64,000 nt of DNA from Prolixibacteraceae bacterium (lineage in GTDB: Bacteria; Bacteroidota; Bacteroidia; Bacteroidales; Prolixibacteraceae): NCBI GenBank assembly GCA_025210775.1, contig JAOARB010000013.1, positions 186,001 through 250,000 of the forward strand, given 5' to 3'. Within the stretch, counting starts at the first letter, position 1; every line of letters begins with the position of its first letter. The notes under the pieces were generated by a model. The model was given only the letters and a program-made list of their open reading frames with translations. It had not been told where the DNA came from and made no database searches. Both the position numbers and the translations under genes were made by a program. This document shows positions 9,903-19,228 of the stretch, in pieces.

Positions 9903-10808
9903 CTATACAGTAGCGAATAAGATCAATAAAACCCCAATAAATACACCTAATAGAGGAATAATCTTCTTTCTTTTGTTCTGTTCTTTAAACAACCAACCTC
10001 CAACAAATACCGCAATAAATATCTGACATCTTTTAACTGCAGACAAAAGCATGATCATCGCTTCTTTATCTTGAAGTCCTTTAAAATAAGTAAAATCAGC
10101 CAAAACCAATAGTACACCAACAAGAGGTATAGACCACCTCCACTGCATTTTAAAGACCTCTTCTTTATTAGAATATATCTTGAACAAATTAACGATCCCT
10201 ACAAAGATTACGATATAAAAAAAGAACCAAAATTGGACCGTTTGTGGTGCATATTCCTGATATTGAATCAAGAACTTATCATATAGGCCACTTGAAGAAC
10301 CAAAGAAAGTGGCAACTGCAATAGCTACAATCCATTTATTCTTACGAAAATTTATTCCTTCTAATTTACCAACTCTCGAATAAAGCCACATGGAAATAAT
10401 GATTAAAGAAAATCCAAGCCATTGAACCAAAGAAGGCTTCTCTCCATAAATAAAGAGTGCTCCGAGTAAAGTAAAAAATGGGCCTGAAGCTCGTATTGGC
10501 GACACAATACTAATAGGGAGATGCTTTAATGCACTATACCCCAAAGTAAAGGAGAAGGTCATTAATAAAGACTTAAACGCAATAAATAAATGATCTTCAA
10601 AACCTAAGGGATTAATAAATAAACCTAAATCAATTGCTATTTCTGACTGTAATCGAGATAACAAATATAGAGGTAACAAAAAGATCAACCCTGATAGGGT
10701 CGTAAAAAACAAAACAGGCACAACCTGATTCCCTCGAACACTTGCTTTCTTACATATACCATGAAATCCTAAAAAGAAAGCAGCTAATAAACCATAATAT
10801 ATCCACAT
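9903..10808 (-). CDS. EamA/DMT-superfamily inner-membrane transporter
   Basis: A 301-residue very hydrophobic protein with about ten membrane helices arranged as two EamA repeats (roughly 1-140 and 155-300), the usual size for drug/metabolite transporters. The first repeat ends with a cytoplasmic basic segment (SRVGKLEGINFRKNK) and the second begins with IVAIAVATFFGSSSGLYDKFLIQY. The start MWIYYGLLAAFFLGFHGICKK places the first helix at once, so the annotated ATG fits. Such proteins export or import small metabolites; the substrate cannot be read from sequence. Not in an obvious operon. Confidence 0.85.
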   Translation of the reverse strand: MWIYYGLLAAFFLGFHGICKKASVRGNQVVPVLFFTTLSGLIFLLPLYLLSRLQSEIAIDLGLFINPLGFEDHLFIAFKSLLMTFSFTLGYSALKHLPISIVSPIRASGPFFTLLGALFIYGEKPSLVQWLGFSLIIISMWLYSRVGKLEGINFRKNKWIVAIAVATFFGSSSGLYDKFLIQYQEYAPQTVQFWFFFYIVIFVGIVNLFKIYSNKEEVFKMQWRWSIPLVGVLLVLADFTYFKGLQDKEAMIMLLSAVKRCQIFIAVFVGGWLFKEQNKRKKIIPLLGVFIGVLLILFATV

Positions 10809-10903
10809 GCCGCAAAAGTAGTTGCTTATTATGCTAGTTAAAAAGAAAAGAAATCTTTTTTGATTATTATCAAAGTCAATCTTAATGTTGGGATAATAAT
10901 ATC

Positions 10904-10939
10904 AAAGAAGGAAGACATAATTACAGGTCTTCCTTCTTT
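10904..10939 (-). terminator. Terminator-like hairpin after the sorting-domain remnant
   Basis: Perfect 13-bp stem AAAGAAGGAAGAC/GTCTTCCTTCTTT. It lies 20 nt downstream of the remnant's stop codon on the minus strand and upstream of the DMT gene start. Confidence 0.7.
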
Positions 10940-10958
10940 AATCTCTTTAATCTAATGC

Positions 10959-11083
10959 TTAATTATATAACTTCATAGAATCGACAGAACCATCCTTATA
11001 TATTATTTTGACTAGTAAAATTCCTTTTTCAGTTACTGAAAGAATAACAGTATTCAAAGAACAATATGATTCAGTATTTAATA
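10959..11083 (-). pseudogene. Remnant of a T9SS C-terminal sorting domain
   Basis: A minus-strand frame ends at TAA (10959-10961) and encodes VTEKGILLVKIIYKDGSVD followed by SMKLYN-stop. The pattern G-I-L-L-V-K-I, a short turn with DG, then a basic/hydrophobic strand and stop is how type IX sorting domains end (compare LPAGIYLLKDAVTGEERKMIVK of the C25 protease in this window). No upstream domain exists: about 5 nt further back lies the guaC terminator. An ATG in frame near 11100 would give a 47-residue ORF, but that ATG falls within the guaC terminator. Best explained as the surviving 3' end of a deleted surface-protein gene with its own terminator. Confidence 0.45.
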
Positions 11084-11087
11084 AAAA

Positions 11088-11109
11088 AAGAGAGACCAGC
11101 ATCTCTCTT
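11088..11109 (-). terminator. Terminator of guaC
   Basis: Stem AAGAGAGA/TCTCTCTT with a 6-nt loop followed on the minus strand by a run of seven T, 26 nt after the guaC stop. Confidence 0.8.
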
Positions 11110-11134
11110 CTTTATATTTTGCATTATAGTACAA

Positions 11135-12175
11135 CTATTTCGTATATACCCTATTTTCTTGTTCAGAGACACGAATAAACGTTGTTCTTTTAGATAATTC
11201 TTTAAGGCGAGATGCACCAACATAAGTACATGTACTTCGAACCCCACCTAAGATATCTAGAACAGTCGTTTTTACAGCTCCTTTATATGGCACCTCAACA
11301 GTCTTGCCTTCACTAGCACGATATTCTGCGACACCACCTGCATGTTTTTCCATTGCTGTAGCAGAACTCATACCATAGAATTTCTTCACTTTCTCTCCAT
11401 TTACTGTTTCTATCTCTCCACCAGATTCATCATGTCCTGCAAGCATTCCTCCTAGCATAACAAAATCAGCACCTGCACCAAAAGACTTTGCAACATCTCC
11501 TGGAATAGCACAACCTCCATCAGCAATGATAAGACCTCCTAAACCATGTGCAGCATCAGCACACTCGATAATTGCAGACAATTGAGGATAACCAACTCCT
11601 GTCTTAACTCGAGTAGTACATACAGAACCAGGACCAATACCTACTTTAATCATATCCGCACCGGCTAACAGTAACTCTTCGACCATCTCACCCGTAACGA
11701 CATTTCCCGCAATAATAATATTGTCAGGATGTTGTTGGCGCATCTGTTTTACAAATGCTACAAAATGTTCAGAATAACCATTTGCAACATCAATACATAT
11801 ATATTTCAGAGAAGGATTAGCTTTAAGAATATCTTTTACTTTTTGTGCATCATTCTCACCAGTTCCAGTACTTACGGCGATATAATTTTCAATACCAGCA
11901 GGGGCTGTTTTTATAAAATGATTCCATTGCTCAATAGTATAATGCTTATGGATTGCAACAAACATTTGATGCTCAAATAATGCTAATGCCATCTCAAAAG
12001 TTCCAACAGTATCCATATTTGCAGCCATAATAGGGACTCCTTTAATTTCTGTTTTGGCATGCATCGATCTAAATACACGTTCAAGTGACACCTGAGAGCG
12101 ACTTTTTAAAGTCGATCGTTTTGGTCTAAACATTACATCTTTGAATCCTAACTTAAGATCATTTTCAATTCTCAT
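11135..12175 (-). CDS. guaC: GMP reductase
   Basis: NADPH-dependent reductive deamination of GMP to IMP and ammonia in purine salvage; cytoplasmic. The IMPDH/GMPR TIM-barrel features are clear: the start [21 protein letters not shown], the [14 protein letters not shown] strand-loop, the catalytic-cysteine loop [17 protein letters not shown], and the flap [24 protein letters not shown]. There is no CBS insert, which argues for GMP reductase rather than IMP dehydrogenase; the length of about 346 residues is usual. The reading frame opens at 12199, but the conserved N-terminus begins at the ATG at 12175, which is preferred. It has its own terminator. Confidence 0.95.
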   Translation of the reverse strand: MRIENDLKLGFKDVMFRPKRSTLKSRSQVSLERVFRSMHAKTEIKGVPIMAANMDTVGTFEMALALFEHQMFVAIHKHYTIEQWNHFIKTAPAGIENYIAVSTGTGENDAQKVKDILKANPSLKYICIDVANGYSEHFVAFVKQMRQQHPDNIIIAGNVVTGEMVEELLLAGADMIKVGIGPGSVCTTRVKTGVGYPQLSAIIECADAAHGLGGLIIADGGCAIPGDVAKSFGAGADFVMLGGMLAGHDESGGEIETVNGEKVKKFYGMSSATAMEKHAGGVAEYRASEGKTVEVPYKGAVKTTVLDILGGVRSTCTYVGASRLKELSKRTTFIRVSEQENRVYTK

Positions 12176-12357
12176 ATTATTTAAAGATTGGTGATACAAC
12201 TACTAAATATACAAAATATCACTACCATGCCAATATAAAAAGATGATTTTATCCGATTTTCCTAAAAACCTCATTGTCAACAATACTAAAATCCAACAAC
12301 GAAACATTCCATATTATCCACACTTTCAAAAAATGATGATCTAAGAACTTCAAATAA

Positions 12358-12390
12358 AAAGAGACGATCCATTGAATGAATCGTCTCTTT
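12358..12390 (-). terminator. Terminator of the M3 peptidase gene
   Basis: Perfect 11-bp stem AAAGAGACGAT/ATCGTCTCTTT, with a T-run after it on the minus strand, 33 nt after the stop. Confidence 0.85.
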
Positions 12391-12422
12391 AAGATTACAC
12401 CTTAAAAACAGGAAATATGAAC

Positions 12423-14543
12423 TTATAAAAGTCCTCTGTTTTTAAGAAGAGGTTCGATGCTTGGCTCTTTTCCCCTAAATGCTTTATACATATCCATTGC
12501 TTTACGTTTTCCGCCTTGCTCAAGAATTTCATGACGGAACTTAGATGCTGTGGTTTGATCAAAAATATCACCAGCTTCTTTATATGCTTCGAAAGCATCA
12601 CTATCTAAAACTTCTGCCCATAAATAGCTATAATAACCTGACGAATATCCTCCAGAGAAAATATGTGCAAAATATGTAGAACGGTAACGAGGAATGATCT
12701 CATCAATCAAACCTAATTTGTCCATTTGATCTTTTTCAAATTTACTTACATCCTCGATATTTGCATTCTTCACTGTATGATAAGACATGTCAAGGTATGA
12801 TGCTGCAAGGTATTCAACTGTACCAAATCCTTGATTAAAAGTACTACTTTTAACTAGTTTGTCTACCAATGATTTTGGCATCACCTCACCTGTTTTATAA
12901 TGTTTAGCGTACATTGCCAAAACTTGAGGTTCCGCTGGCCAATGCTCCATTACTTGAGAAGGAAGCTCAACAAAATCTCTCTCTACAGATGTTCCTGAAA
13001 TAGAATAATATTTACATTGAGAAAGAAGACCATGAAGTGCATGACCAAATTCATGGAACAATGTTGTTACTTCATCATAAGACAACAATGCAGGCTTATC
13101 ACCTACTGGTTTAGAGAAATTACATACAATAGAAATGATTGGTGCAACTCTTTCACCTTTTTCATTTTTATATTCTTTACGATAGCTTGTCATCCATGCA
13201 CCAGCACGTTTACTTGCACGAGGGAAGAAATCGGTATATAGTACACCAACTAAAGAACCATCCTTTTCACATACTTTGTATGCTTTAACTTCTGGATGAT
13301 AAACAGGAATGTCCTTAATTTCTGTGATTTGCAAACCATATAATTGGTTAGCTACTTTGAAAGCACCATCACGTACATTGTTAATCTCAAAATAAGGTCT
13401 AATTTGTTCCTCATCAAGATCATATTTAGCTTTACGTACTTTCTCAGCATAATACCACCAATCCCAGCTTTTAAGATTAAAGTTTTTCTTTTCAGCTCGA
13501 ATCATCTTTTGCATATCGGCAGCCTCTTCTTTAGCACGCTTAATTGCAGGATCCCAAACTTTTGTCAGAAGATCAAATACACGAGCAGGTTTACCTGCCA
13601 TGCGATCATCTAGACATAGTTCAGACCAGTTGTTATATCCCATGATTTTAGCTTTCTGAGAACGAAGAGAAACAATTTTTTTGATAACAGGTTTGTTATC
13701 ATTCTCATTGTTATTATTTCCACGATTATACATCGCTTTATACAATTTCTCTCTTAGGGCACGATTATCTGCATATGTCAAGAAAGGAATCCAGCTTGGC
13801 TTCTGAAGTGTAAATACCCATTTACCTTCTTTTCCCATACTTTTAGCTGTTTCTGCTGCAGCACCTTTAACTGAAGATGGAAGACCTTCCAAATCTTTCT
13901 CATTTTCTACAACTAGAGTAAATGCATTGGTTTCAGTAAGAAGATTCTTACCAAACTGAATTGAAAGAAGAGAAAGTTCCGCATTGATTTTCGAAATCTT
14001 TTCTTTGTCTTCTTTTGAAAGATTTGCACCTCCACTAACAAATCCTTTATACTGTTTTTCAAGAAGACGAGCATCTTCTTCATCCAATTTTAGAGAAGCT
14101 CGATTATCATAAACAGTTTTCACTTTTGCAAATAAAGCTTCATTGAAAGTAATGTCATCACCATGTTTAGACAATAGTGGAGACATAACTGACGCAACAG
14201 AATCAATATACGCATTGGTATTTGCAGAACGTAAGTTTCCAAAGATTTGATCTACTTGTGATAACTCAAAACCACTGTTCTCAAGAGCAACAATAGTATT
14301 TTCAAAAGTAGGCTCCTCTTTGTTTTCTACAATCTGTTGAATTCTTTCGTTTTGCAATGCCATACATTTCTTAATTGCAGGCAAGAAATCTTCATTCTTG
14401 ATTTTCTCAAAAGGAGGAACTCCATAAGGTGTTTCAAATTTGGTCAACAAAGGATTTGCTTCCTCTTTTGTATCACACGTCTTATTGCAACAAGAGCTCA
14501 TAAGAGATCCCGCAACAACTAGGGTTAAAATAGTTTTTTTCAT
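12423..14543 (-). CDS. M3-family zinc oligopeptidase / dipeptidyl carboxypeptidase lipoprotein
   Basis: A thermolysin-fold zinc peptidase of the M3 family, close to peptidyl-dipeptidase Dcp and oligopeptidase A. The zinc motif HEFGH is at about residues 497-501 of the chosen protein (TTLFHEFGHALHG), with the distal ligand in SYLDMSYH/EYLAASY downstream. The start at the ATG at 14543 gives a lipoprotein signal: MKKTILTLVVAGSLMSSC, with Cys as probable lipidation site. The protein would therefore act in the periplasm or on a membrane, as commonly annotated for Bacteroidota Dcp homologues, unlike cytoplasmic E. coli Dcp. The frame opens at 14564, but the extra seven residues would spoil the signal. 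About 706 residues, full length. Confidence 0.92.
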   Translation of the reverse strand: MKKTILTLVVAGSLMSSCCNKTCDTKEEANPLLTKFETPYGVPPFEKIKNEDFLPAIKKCMALQNERIQQIVENKEEPTFENTIVALENSGFELSQVDQIFGNLRSANTNAYIDSVASVMSPLLSKHGDDITFNEALFAKVKTVYDNRASLKLDEEDARLLEKQYKGFVSGGANLSKEDKEKISKINAELSLLSIQFGKNLLTETNAFTLVVENEKDLEGLPSSVKGAAAETAKSMGKEGKWVFTLQKPSWIPFLTYADNRALREKLYKAMYNRGNNNNENDNKPVIKKIVSLRSQKAKIMGYNNWSELCLDDRMAGKPARVFDLLTKVWDPAIKRAKEEAADMQKMIRAEKKNFNLKSWDWWYYAEKVRKAKYDLDEEQIRPYFEINNVRDGAFKVANQLYGLQITEIKDIPVYHPEVKAYKVCEKDGSLVGVLYTDFFPRASKRAGAWMTSYRKEYKNEKGERVAPIISIVCNFSKPVGDKPALLSYDEVTTLFHEFGHALHGLLSQCKYYSISGTSVERDFVELPSQVMEHWPAEPQVLAMYAKHYKTGEVMPKSLVDKLVKSSTFNQGFGTVEYLAASYLDMSYHTVKNANIEDVSKFEKDQMDKLGLIDEIIPRYRSTYFAHIFSGGYSSGYYSYLWAEVLDSDAFEAYKEAGDIFDQTTASKFRHEILEQGGKRKAMDMYKAFRGKEPSIEPLLKNRGLL

Positions 14544-14639
14544 AACATTGTTTAATCTCATCAAATTCTACGTAAAAATATAAAATTGATTCTGTTTTTA
14601 AAATATCAACAAATCTTAGCGAAGCTAACTTGTTCTGCT

Positions 14640-14647
14640 TAAATTTG
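14640..14647 (+). promoter_or_regulatory. Possible -7 promoter element for truA
   Basis: TAAATTTG matches TAnnTTTG and lies 19 nt before the truA start. No TTG is found at the ideal distance upstream, so only half of the promoter is supported. Confidence 0.35.
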
Positions 14648-14666
14648 CAGAAATTTATGCAATATA

Positions 14667-15482
14667 ATGGAAACAAAAGTCAGCAAACAACAAAGATATT
14701 TTATTCAACTCTCTTATAATGGAGAATCTTATCATGGGTGGCAGATTCAACCCAATGCAATTACCGTACAGGAAGACCTTCAAAAAGCACTGTCAACCAT
14801 ATCTAGAGAGACTATTGAAGTAACTGGTGCAGGAAGAACTGACACAGGAGTTCATGCGTCTTTATACATAGCTCATTTTGATGCCAATAGCACAAAATTA
14901 GATGATCCTAATTTTGCTTATAAGTTAAATAAATTCCTTGGCAAAGGTATTGCTATACAAAAAATATTTAAAGTTGATTCGGAATCACATGCAAGGTTTG
15001 ATGCCACTTATCGATCATATAAATATTTTGTAAGTTTAGAGAAAGATCCATTCATGTTCCGATATGCTTTTAAACCATTCAAGAAGCCTGATTTCGAGAA
15101 GATGAATAAAGCTGCAAAATATCTCTTTAATCATAAAGATTTCGAAAGTTTTGAGAGGACTGGTGCAGACAATAAAACTAGTGTATGTGAAATAATGGAA
15201 GCACAATGGGAAGTTAACGATAACTTTGCAGTCTTTACTATTAAGGCAGATCGATTCTTAAGAAACATGGTAAGAGCCATTGTTGGGACTTTATTAGAAG
15301 TTGGTTATGGAAAAATCACACCAGAAGAATTTAACCAAATAATAGAAAAACGCAATCGAAAATATGCTGGAGCATCCGTTCCTGGGGAAGCTTTATTCCT
15401 TGTGGATATTGGGTATAATGAAACTATTGAAAAAAGCATGAGATATGCCTCTCAGGGTCTACATTTTCGTCCAAAAAAATAG
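14667..15482 (+). CDS. truA: tRNA pseudouridine(38-40) synthase TruA
   Basis: Isomerises uridine to pseudouridine at positions 38-40 of the tRNA anticodon stem-loop; cytoplasmic, cofactor-free. The catalytic aspartate is D59 in the signature GAGRTDTGVHA. Other TruA hallmarks are the opening beta strand YFIQLSYNGESYHGWQIQPN and the C-terminal FLRNMVRAIVGTLLEVG motif. The 271 residues are the normal length. The helicase gene follows after 34 nt without a terminator, so the two are probably co-transcribed. Divergent from the M3 peptidase gene. Confidence 0.97.
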   Translation: METKVSKQQRYFIQLSYNGESYHGWQIQPNAITVQEDLQKALSTISRETIEVTGAGRTDTGVHASLYIAHFDANSTKLDDPNFAYKLNKFLGKGIAIQKIFKVDSESHARFDATYRSYKYFVSLEKDPFMFRYAFKPFKKPDFEKMNKAAKYLFNHKDFESFERTGADNKTSVCEIMEAQWEVNDNFAVFTIKADRFLRNMVRAIVGTLLEVGYGKITPEEFNQIIEKRNRKYAGASVPGEALFLVDIGYNETIEKSMRYASQGLHFRPKK

Positions 15483-15516
15483 AATAAGCTCTCTAATGGT
15501 CACAAAAAGATAAAGT

Positions 15517-17280
15517 ATGGAAACCTATATAAATCAACTTAGATTATTTATTGACAAAGAATGTGATGCCCAAAACAAACAGATAGATGAGATATGGGCA
15601 TTACCTCTTGAAGAACGCATCGAATTAGGACACACTTTAGATCAAGTGACCATATGGACTGTACTTGAAAATATCGACTGGACACGTAGAGGAAGGGCTT
15701 TTCTTAAACTTAAATATAATCATTCCAATCTTAGACCTGGCAGTAGAATCCGAATACACAAAGGCAATCCATTAGAGAATTATTTCTGTTGTGAAGTAAT
15801 TAAAGAGCATAATGGATTCTATGAAATCAAGGCTGCATTTAATTGCAATTTATCAAATATTAAACATGATAGTACCAACTGGATTGTAGATCCTGACAAG
15901 ATTGATCTTAGACATCTATTAAAACAAACAGTCGACGCAATCACAAGAACACCTTATGGGAACGAAGTCTATGGTCAATTAAAGGGAATATTGGAACCAA
16001 ATCTATCAAATTACACCCCAAATGTAGTTCCTAAGTATATTGAAAAATACAAATTTAATCAAAGTCAAGCAGAAGCATTTACAAAGTCGTTACAATCAGA
16101 TAACTATTATACAATACAAGGTCCTCCTGGCACAGGAAAGACTTGGGTATTGGCATATTTGGCCTTAGAGTTAGCCAAACAAGGCAAGAATGTTCTAATT
16201 TCAGCTTTTACCCATCGTGCCATCAATAATGCACTTCGTAAAATACAATCTGTAGACAACTACAATAGACTTTTTAAAATTGGCCCTGTTGAACAAGCAG
16301 ATGATCTTATCAATCATGATGCACCAATTAATAATTACGAATATTTTATTCAATCTCCATACGACTCTTTAGAAAAAGGCTTAATTGTCGGTGCATCTCC
16401 TATGAGTCAACGCAGTAAAAGAATAGGATCTCTTACTTTTGACGTAGCCATTATTGACGAAGCAGGTCAGTTAACCCAACCATTAGCAATATCCATTATG
16501 CTATCTTGTCGTAAAACCATATGGATCGGCGACCATAAGCAGATGCCTCCAGTACTTATTGCAACACATCACAATAAAGAGATTGCTCGTTCTGCTTTTG
16601 AATGCTTAACAGAGAAACAACAAGGAACCATGTTAAGAACGACCTATCGAATGAATAAAAAGATCAATGCAATACCAAGCCATTTCTTTTATAACAATGA
16701 GCTTGAAAGTGCACCTAGTATTGCAAATAGAACTCTATCTATTGAAAATATTGATCCTAAATTTGATTTTCTGACAGATTCAGAAAAAGCTTCCATCTTT
16801 ATTCAAACAACTCACAAGAGATGTAAAGTGCAATCCAAAAAAGAAGCTTTAGTCATTAAGCAACTGTCTGAAGTGTTAATAAAATCGGGGATTTCACCTA
16901 ATGATATTGGTGTTGTAACCCCTTACAGGGCTCAAGCAAGACTAATATCCGAACATCTTTCAAAGATAGATACAGGTCTCAATAAAAAGGACACTTCAGA
17001 AATTATTGTAGATACAGTAGAAAGAATGCAAGGGCAAGAAAAAGAGATTATATTCTTTTCATTAGTTCTAAGTGACATTGAACACATCTCTCATGGATTA
17101 GACTTTTTCTTTAATCTAAACAGACTAAATGTTGCTATAACAAGAGCTAAAACCAAAATGATATGGGTAGGAAACTCGGAAATCTTCAAACAATTAAAAC
17201 AATCTCATCCATTTGATAGAAACTACAATACATTCTATGATATAGTTAAATCCCTTCCCATAATAAGCACGAACAAATAA
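15517..17280 (+). CDS. SF1B (UPF1/DNA2-like) AAA helicase
   Basis: ATP-dependent nucleic-acid helicase of superfamily 1, UPF1/DNA2 branch. An N-terminal beta-barrel-like region (about 40-130) precedes the motor. Motif Q is near N181-Q-S-Q, Walker A is GPPGTGKT at 202-209, motif II is DEAGQ at 314-318, motif III is near WIGDHKQMPPV, and the second RecA domain shows VVTPYRAQARLI, VERMQGQEKEIIFFS and LNRLNVAITRAKTKM (motifs IV-VI). At 587 residues it is a compact form, with no extra nuclease or Cys cluster seen. Its place directly after truA suggests housekeeping RNA or DNA metabolism rather than defence, but the substrate is unknown. Confidence 0.9.
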   Translation: METYINQLRLFIDKECDAQNKQIDEIWALPLEERIELGHTLDQVTIWTVLENIDWTRRGRAFLKLKYNHSNLRPGSRIRIHKGNPLENYFCCEVIKEHNGFYEIKAAFNCNLSNIKHDSTNWIVDPDKIDLRHLLKQTVDAITRTPYGNEVYGQLKGILEPNLSNYTPNVVPKYIEKYKFNQSQAEAFTKSLQSDNYYTIQGPPGTGKTWVLAYLALELAKQGKNVLISAFTHRAINNALRKIQSVDNYNRLFKIGPVEQADDLINHDAPINNYEYFIQSPYDSLEKGLIVGASPMSQRSKRIGSLTFDVAIIDEAGQLTQPLAISIMLSCRKTIWIGDHKQMPPVLIATHHNKEIARSAFECLTEKQQGTMLRTTYRMNKKINAIPSHFFYNNELESAPSIANRTLSIENIDPKFDFLTDSEKASIFIQTTHKRCKVQSKKEALVIKQLSEVLIKSGISPNDIGVVTPYRAQARLISEHLSKIDTGLNKKDTSEIIVDTVERMQGQEKEIIFFSLVLSDIEHISHGLDFFFNLNRLNVAITRAKTKMIWVGNSEIFKQLKQSHPFDRNYNTFYDIVKSLPIISTNK

Positions 17281-17390
17281 CTTAATAATAAATTATATAG
17301 AGATTATTGTAGTAATAATATAGATATAAAAACACTCTGTTTTTACACTTTTTTATTGGCTTTAAGCCCATAAAATAAATGTAACAACAA

Positions 17391-17398
17391 TATGTTTG
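17391..17398 (+). promoter_or_regulatory. Possible -7 element for the GH20 gene
   Basis: TATGTTTG matches TAnnTTTG 25 nt before the start; no well-spaced TTG upstream. Confidence 0.3.
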
Positions 17399-17423
17399 TG
17401 ATATAATCAATAAAAAGAAAATC

Positions 17424-18974
17424 ATGAACAAGGCAATCACGAAAATCCTACTCATATGCATCATTGCTATCGGTTGGATCGGGTGTAAAAAGAGAGTACC
17501 TATGGATCTATCACAATCAAACCTTATTCCCATCCCTAATGAGATAATAGCAGATGGTTATTCTTTTGAACTAATCAATAGTTCTCGCATCATTATCACC
17601 TCCCCATCCCTTAGAAACAATGCAATATTATTACAAAAACAAATCCATCCTGCCACAGGTTTTGCTCTTCCAATAGTAGAACAGAACAAGAATAAAGATG
17701 GAGATATTGTTCTTTCTCTATCTGATAAAATAACAAATAAAGAAGGATATCAACTAAAAATCACGGAAAACAACATCCATATCATAGGGAAAACATCTTC
17801 AGGAGTCTTTTATGGAATACAAACACTAAGACAATTACTCCCTCCTACTATTGAAAAAAAAATTATCCAAAATATCGAATGGCGTATCCCCACAGGTACA
17901 ATAAACGATGCTCCACGTTACATATACAGAGGAGCCATGTTAGATGTAGCTAGGCATTTCTTTACAGTCAAAGAAGTTAAAGAATACATTGATTATCTAG
18001 CAACCTATAAGATGAATTATTTCCACATTCACCTTACAGATGATCAAGGTTGGAGAATCGAAATTAAATCATGGCCTAATCTTACTAAGATTGGAGGGCA
18101 AACAGAGGTTGGTGGAACACCTGGAGGATACTACACACAAGAACAATATAAAGATATTGTCAAATATGCAGCCCTGCGTAATATAACAGTAGTACCAGAA
18201 TTTGATATTCCAGGTCATATTCATGCTGCATTGGTATCTTACAAAGAACTTAATCCAAATAATGAAAAGAAAGAACATTATACTGGAACGAAAGTAGGAT
18301 TCAGCACTTTAACAATCAACAAAGATACCACCTATAAATTTGTTGATGATGTTATTGGAGAAATAGCAGCAATCACACCAGGTGAATATTTCCACATTGG
18401 AGGAGATGAAACACATGTAACATCTAAAGAAGATTATAAGTATTTTATCAAACGAGCTCAAAAAATTGTCACTTCCCATAACAAAAAGATGATTGGTTGG
18501 GCAGATATTGCTGAGGCAGATATTTCACCCAATACAATTGCTCAATTTTGGAAAGTAGAAACCCATAGTGCGAAATTAGCGATAGAAAAGAAAGCAAAAC
18601 TACTGATGTCCCCTGCCGCCAAAGCATACATGGACATTCAATATGATTCAATCTGCCCTCTAGGTCTACATTGGGCAGGATATACAGAGGTAGATGATGC
18701 TTACCAATGGGATCCAGACACTTTCCTTCCTAATATAAACAAAGATGATATTATCGGTATTGAAGCGCCTTTATGGAGCGAAACAATGAAGTCTATGGAT
18801 GATGTTCAATACATGATTTTTCCAAGACTCCTAGGATATGCTGAAATAGGATGGTCTACAAAAGGACAACAAAAATGGGAGAGCTATAAACACAGATTAG
18901 CAGCCCAACAAGAACGTTTTGAAGCAATGGAACTAAATTATTATGCTTCACCTGAAGTTCCTTGGAAGGATTAA
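17424..18974 (+). CDS. GH20 beta-N-acetylhexosaminidase lipoprotein
   Basis: Retaining exo-hexosaminidase that removes terminal GlcNAc or GalNAc by substrate-assisted catalysis. An N-terminal lipoprotein signal (hydrophobic core LLICIIAIGWIGC, Cys about residue 21) puts it in the periplasm or at the cell surface. A GH20b small domain (about 30-150, with SSGVFYGIQTLRQLL) is followed by the TIM barrel, which starts APRYIYRGAMLDVARHF. The catalytic pair is D328-E329 in HIGGDETHV, and conserved tryptophans occur in SGWADI/WAGYTE-like segments (IGWADI, LHWAGYTEV). 516 residues, full length. It stands alone with its own terminator, so it is probably for glycan or peptidoglycan scavenging rather than a dedicated locus. 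Confidence 0.93.
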   Translation: MNKAITKILLICIIAIGWIGCKKRVPMDLSQSNLIPIPNEIIADGYSFELINSSRIIITSPSLRNNAILLQKQIHPATGFALPIVEQNKNKDGDIVLSLSDKITNKEGYQLKITENNIHIIGKTSSGVFYGIQTLRQLLPPTIEKKIIQNIEWRIPTGTINDAPRYIYRGAMLDVARHFFTVKEVKEYIDYLATYKMNYFHIHLTDDQGWRIEIKSWPNLTKIGGQTEVGGTPGGYYTQEQYKDIVKYAALRNITVVPEFDIPGHIHAALVSYKELNPNNEKKEHYTGTKVGFSTLTINKDTTYKFVDDVIGEIAAITPGEYFHIGGDETHVTSKEDYKYFIKRAQKIVTSHNKKMIGWADIAEADISPNTIAQFWKVETHSAKLAIEKKAKLLMSPAAKAYMDIQYDSICPLGLHWAGYTEVDDAYQWDPDTFLPNINKDDIIGIEAPLWSETMKSMDDVQYMIFPRLLGYAEIGWSTKGQQKWESYKHRLAAQQERFEAMELNYYASPEVPWKD

Positions 18975-19010
18975 AAGCATCCTTTAATAAACGTAACACA
19001 CATACACCTA

Positions 19011-19050
19011 AACGGAATTACATTTAATTTAATGTAGTTCCGTTTTTTTG
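19011..19050 (+). terminator. Terminator of the GH20 gene
   Basis: 13-bp stem AACGGAATTACAT/ATGTAGTTCCGTT (one G-U) followed by seven T. Confidence 0.9.
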
Positions 19051-19177
19051 CTAAATAATTCATAGACCACTTAATTATTTAGTAATAAGAAGAACAATAT
19101 AAAACAACAGAAATATCATGATCCCAAGCTCTTTTTTAATAAATGACCTAATATCACTTCTAAACTCATAAAAAAAA

Positions 19178-19204
19178 GGGGTATCCCTAAAATAGGAATA
19201 CCCC
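19178..19204 (-). terminator. Terminator of argS
   Basis: Stem of 11 bp (GGGGTATTCCT/AGGGATACCCC on the minus strand, one mismatch) followed by a run of T, 24 nt after the stop. Confidence 0.85.
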
Positions 19205-19228
19205 CGTGTATATCACATATAAAAAAGA

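Larger units (their letters stand above)
10809..11134. other. Intergenic region with two terminators and a protein-end remnant
   Basis: Between the DMT gene and guaC. It carries the guaC terminator (11088-11109), a stop-free frame resembling the end of a T9SS sorting domain (10959-11083), and a second hairpin (10904-10939) placed as the terminator of that lost gene. Confidence 0.6.

Noticed and set aside
15517..17280. Helicase as part of a defence system
   Set aside because: It is co-directional and closely spaced with truA, and no nuclease, methylase or other defence partner is near.
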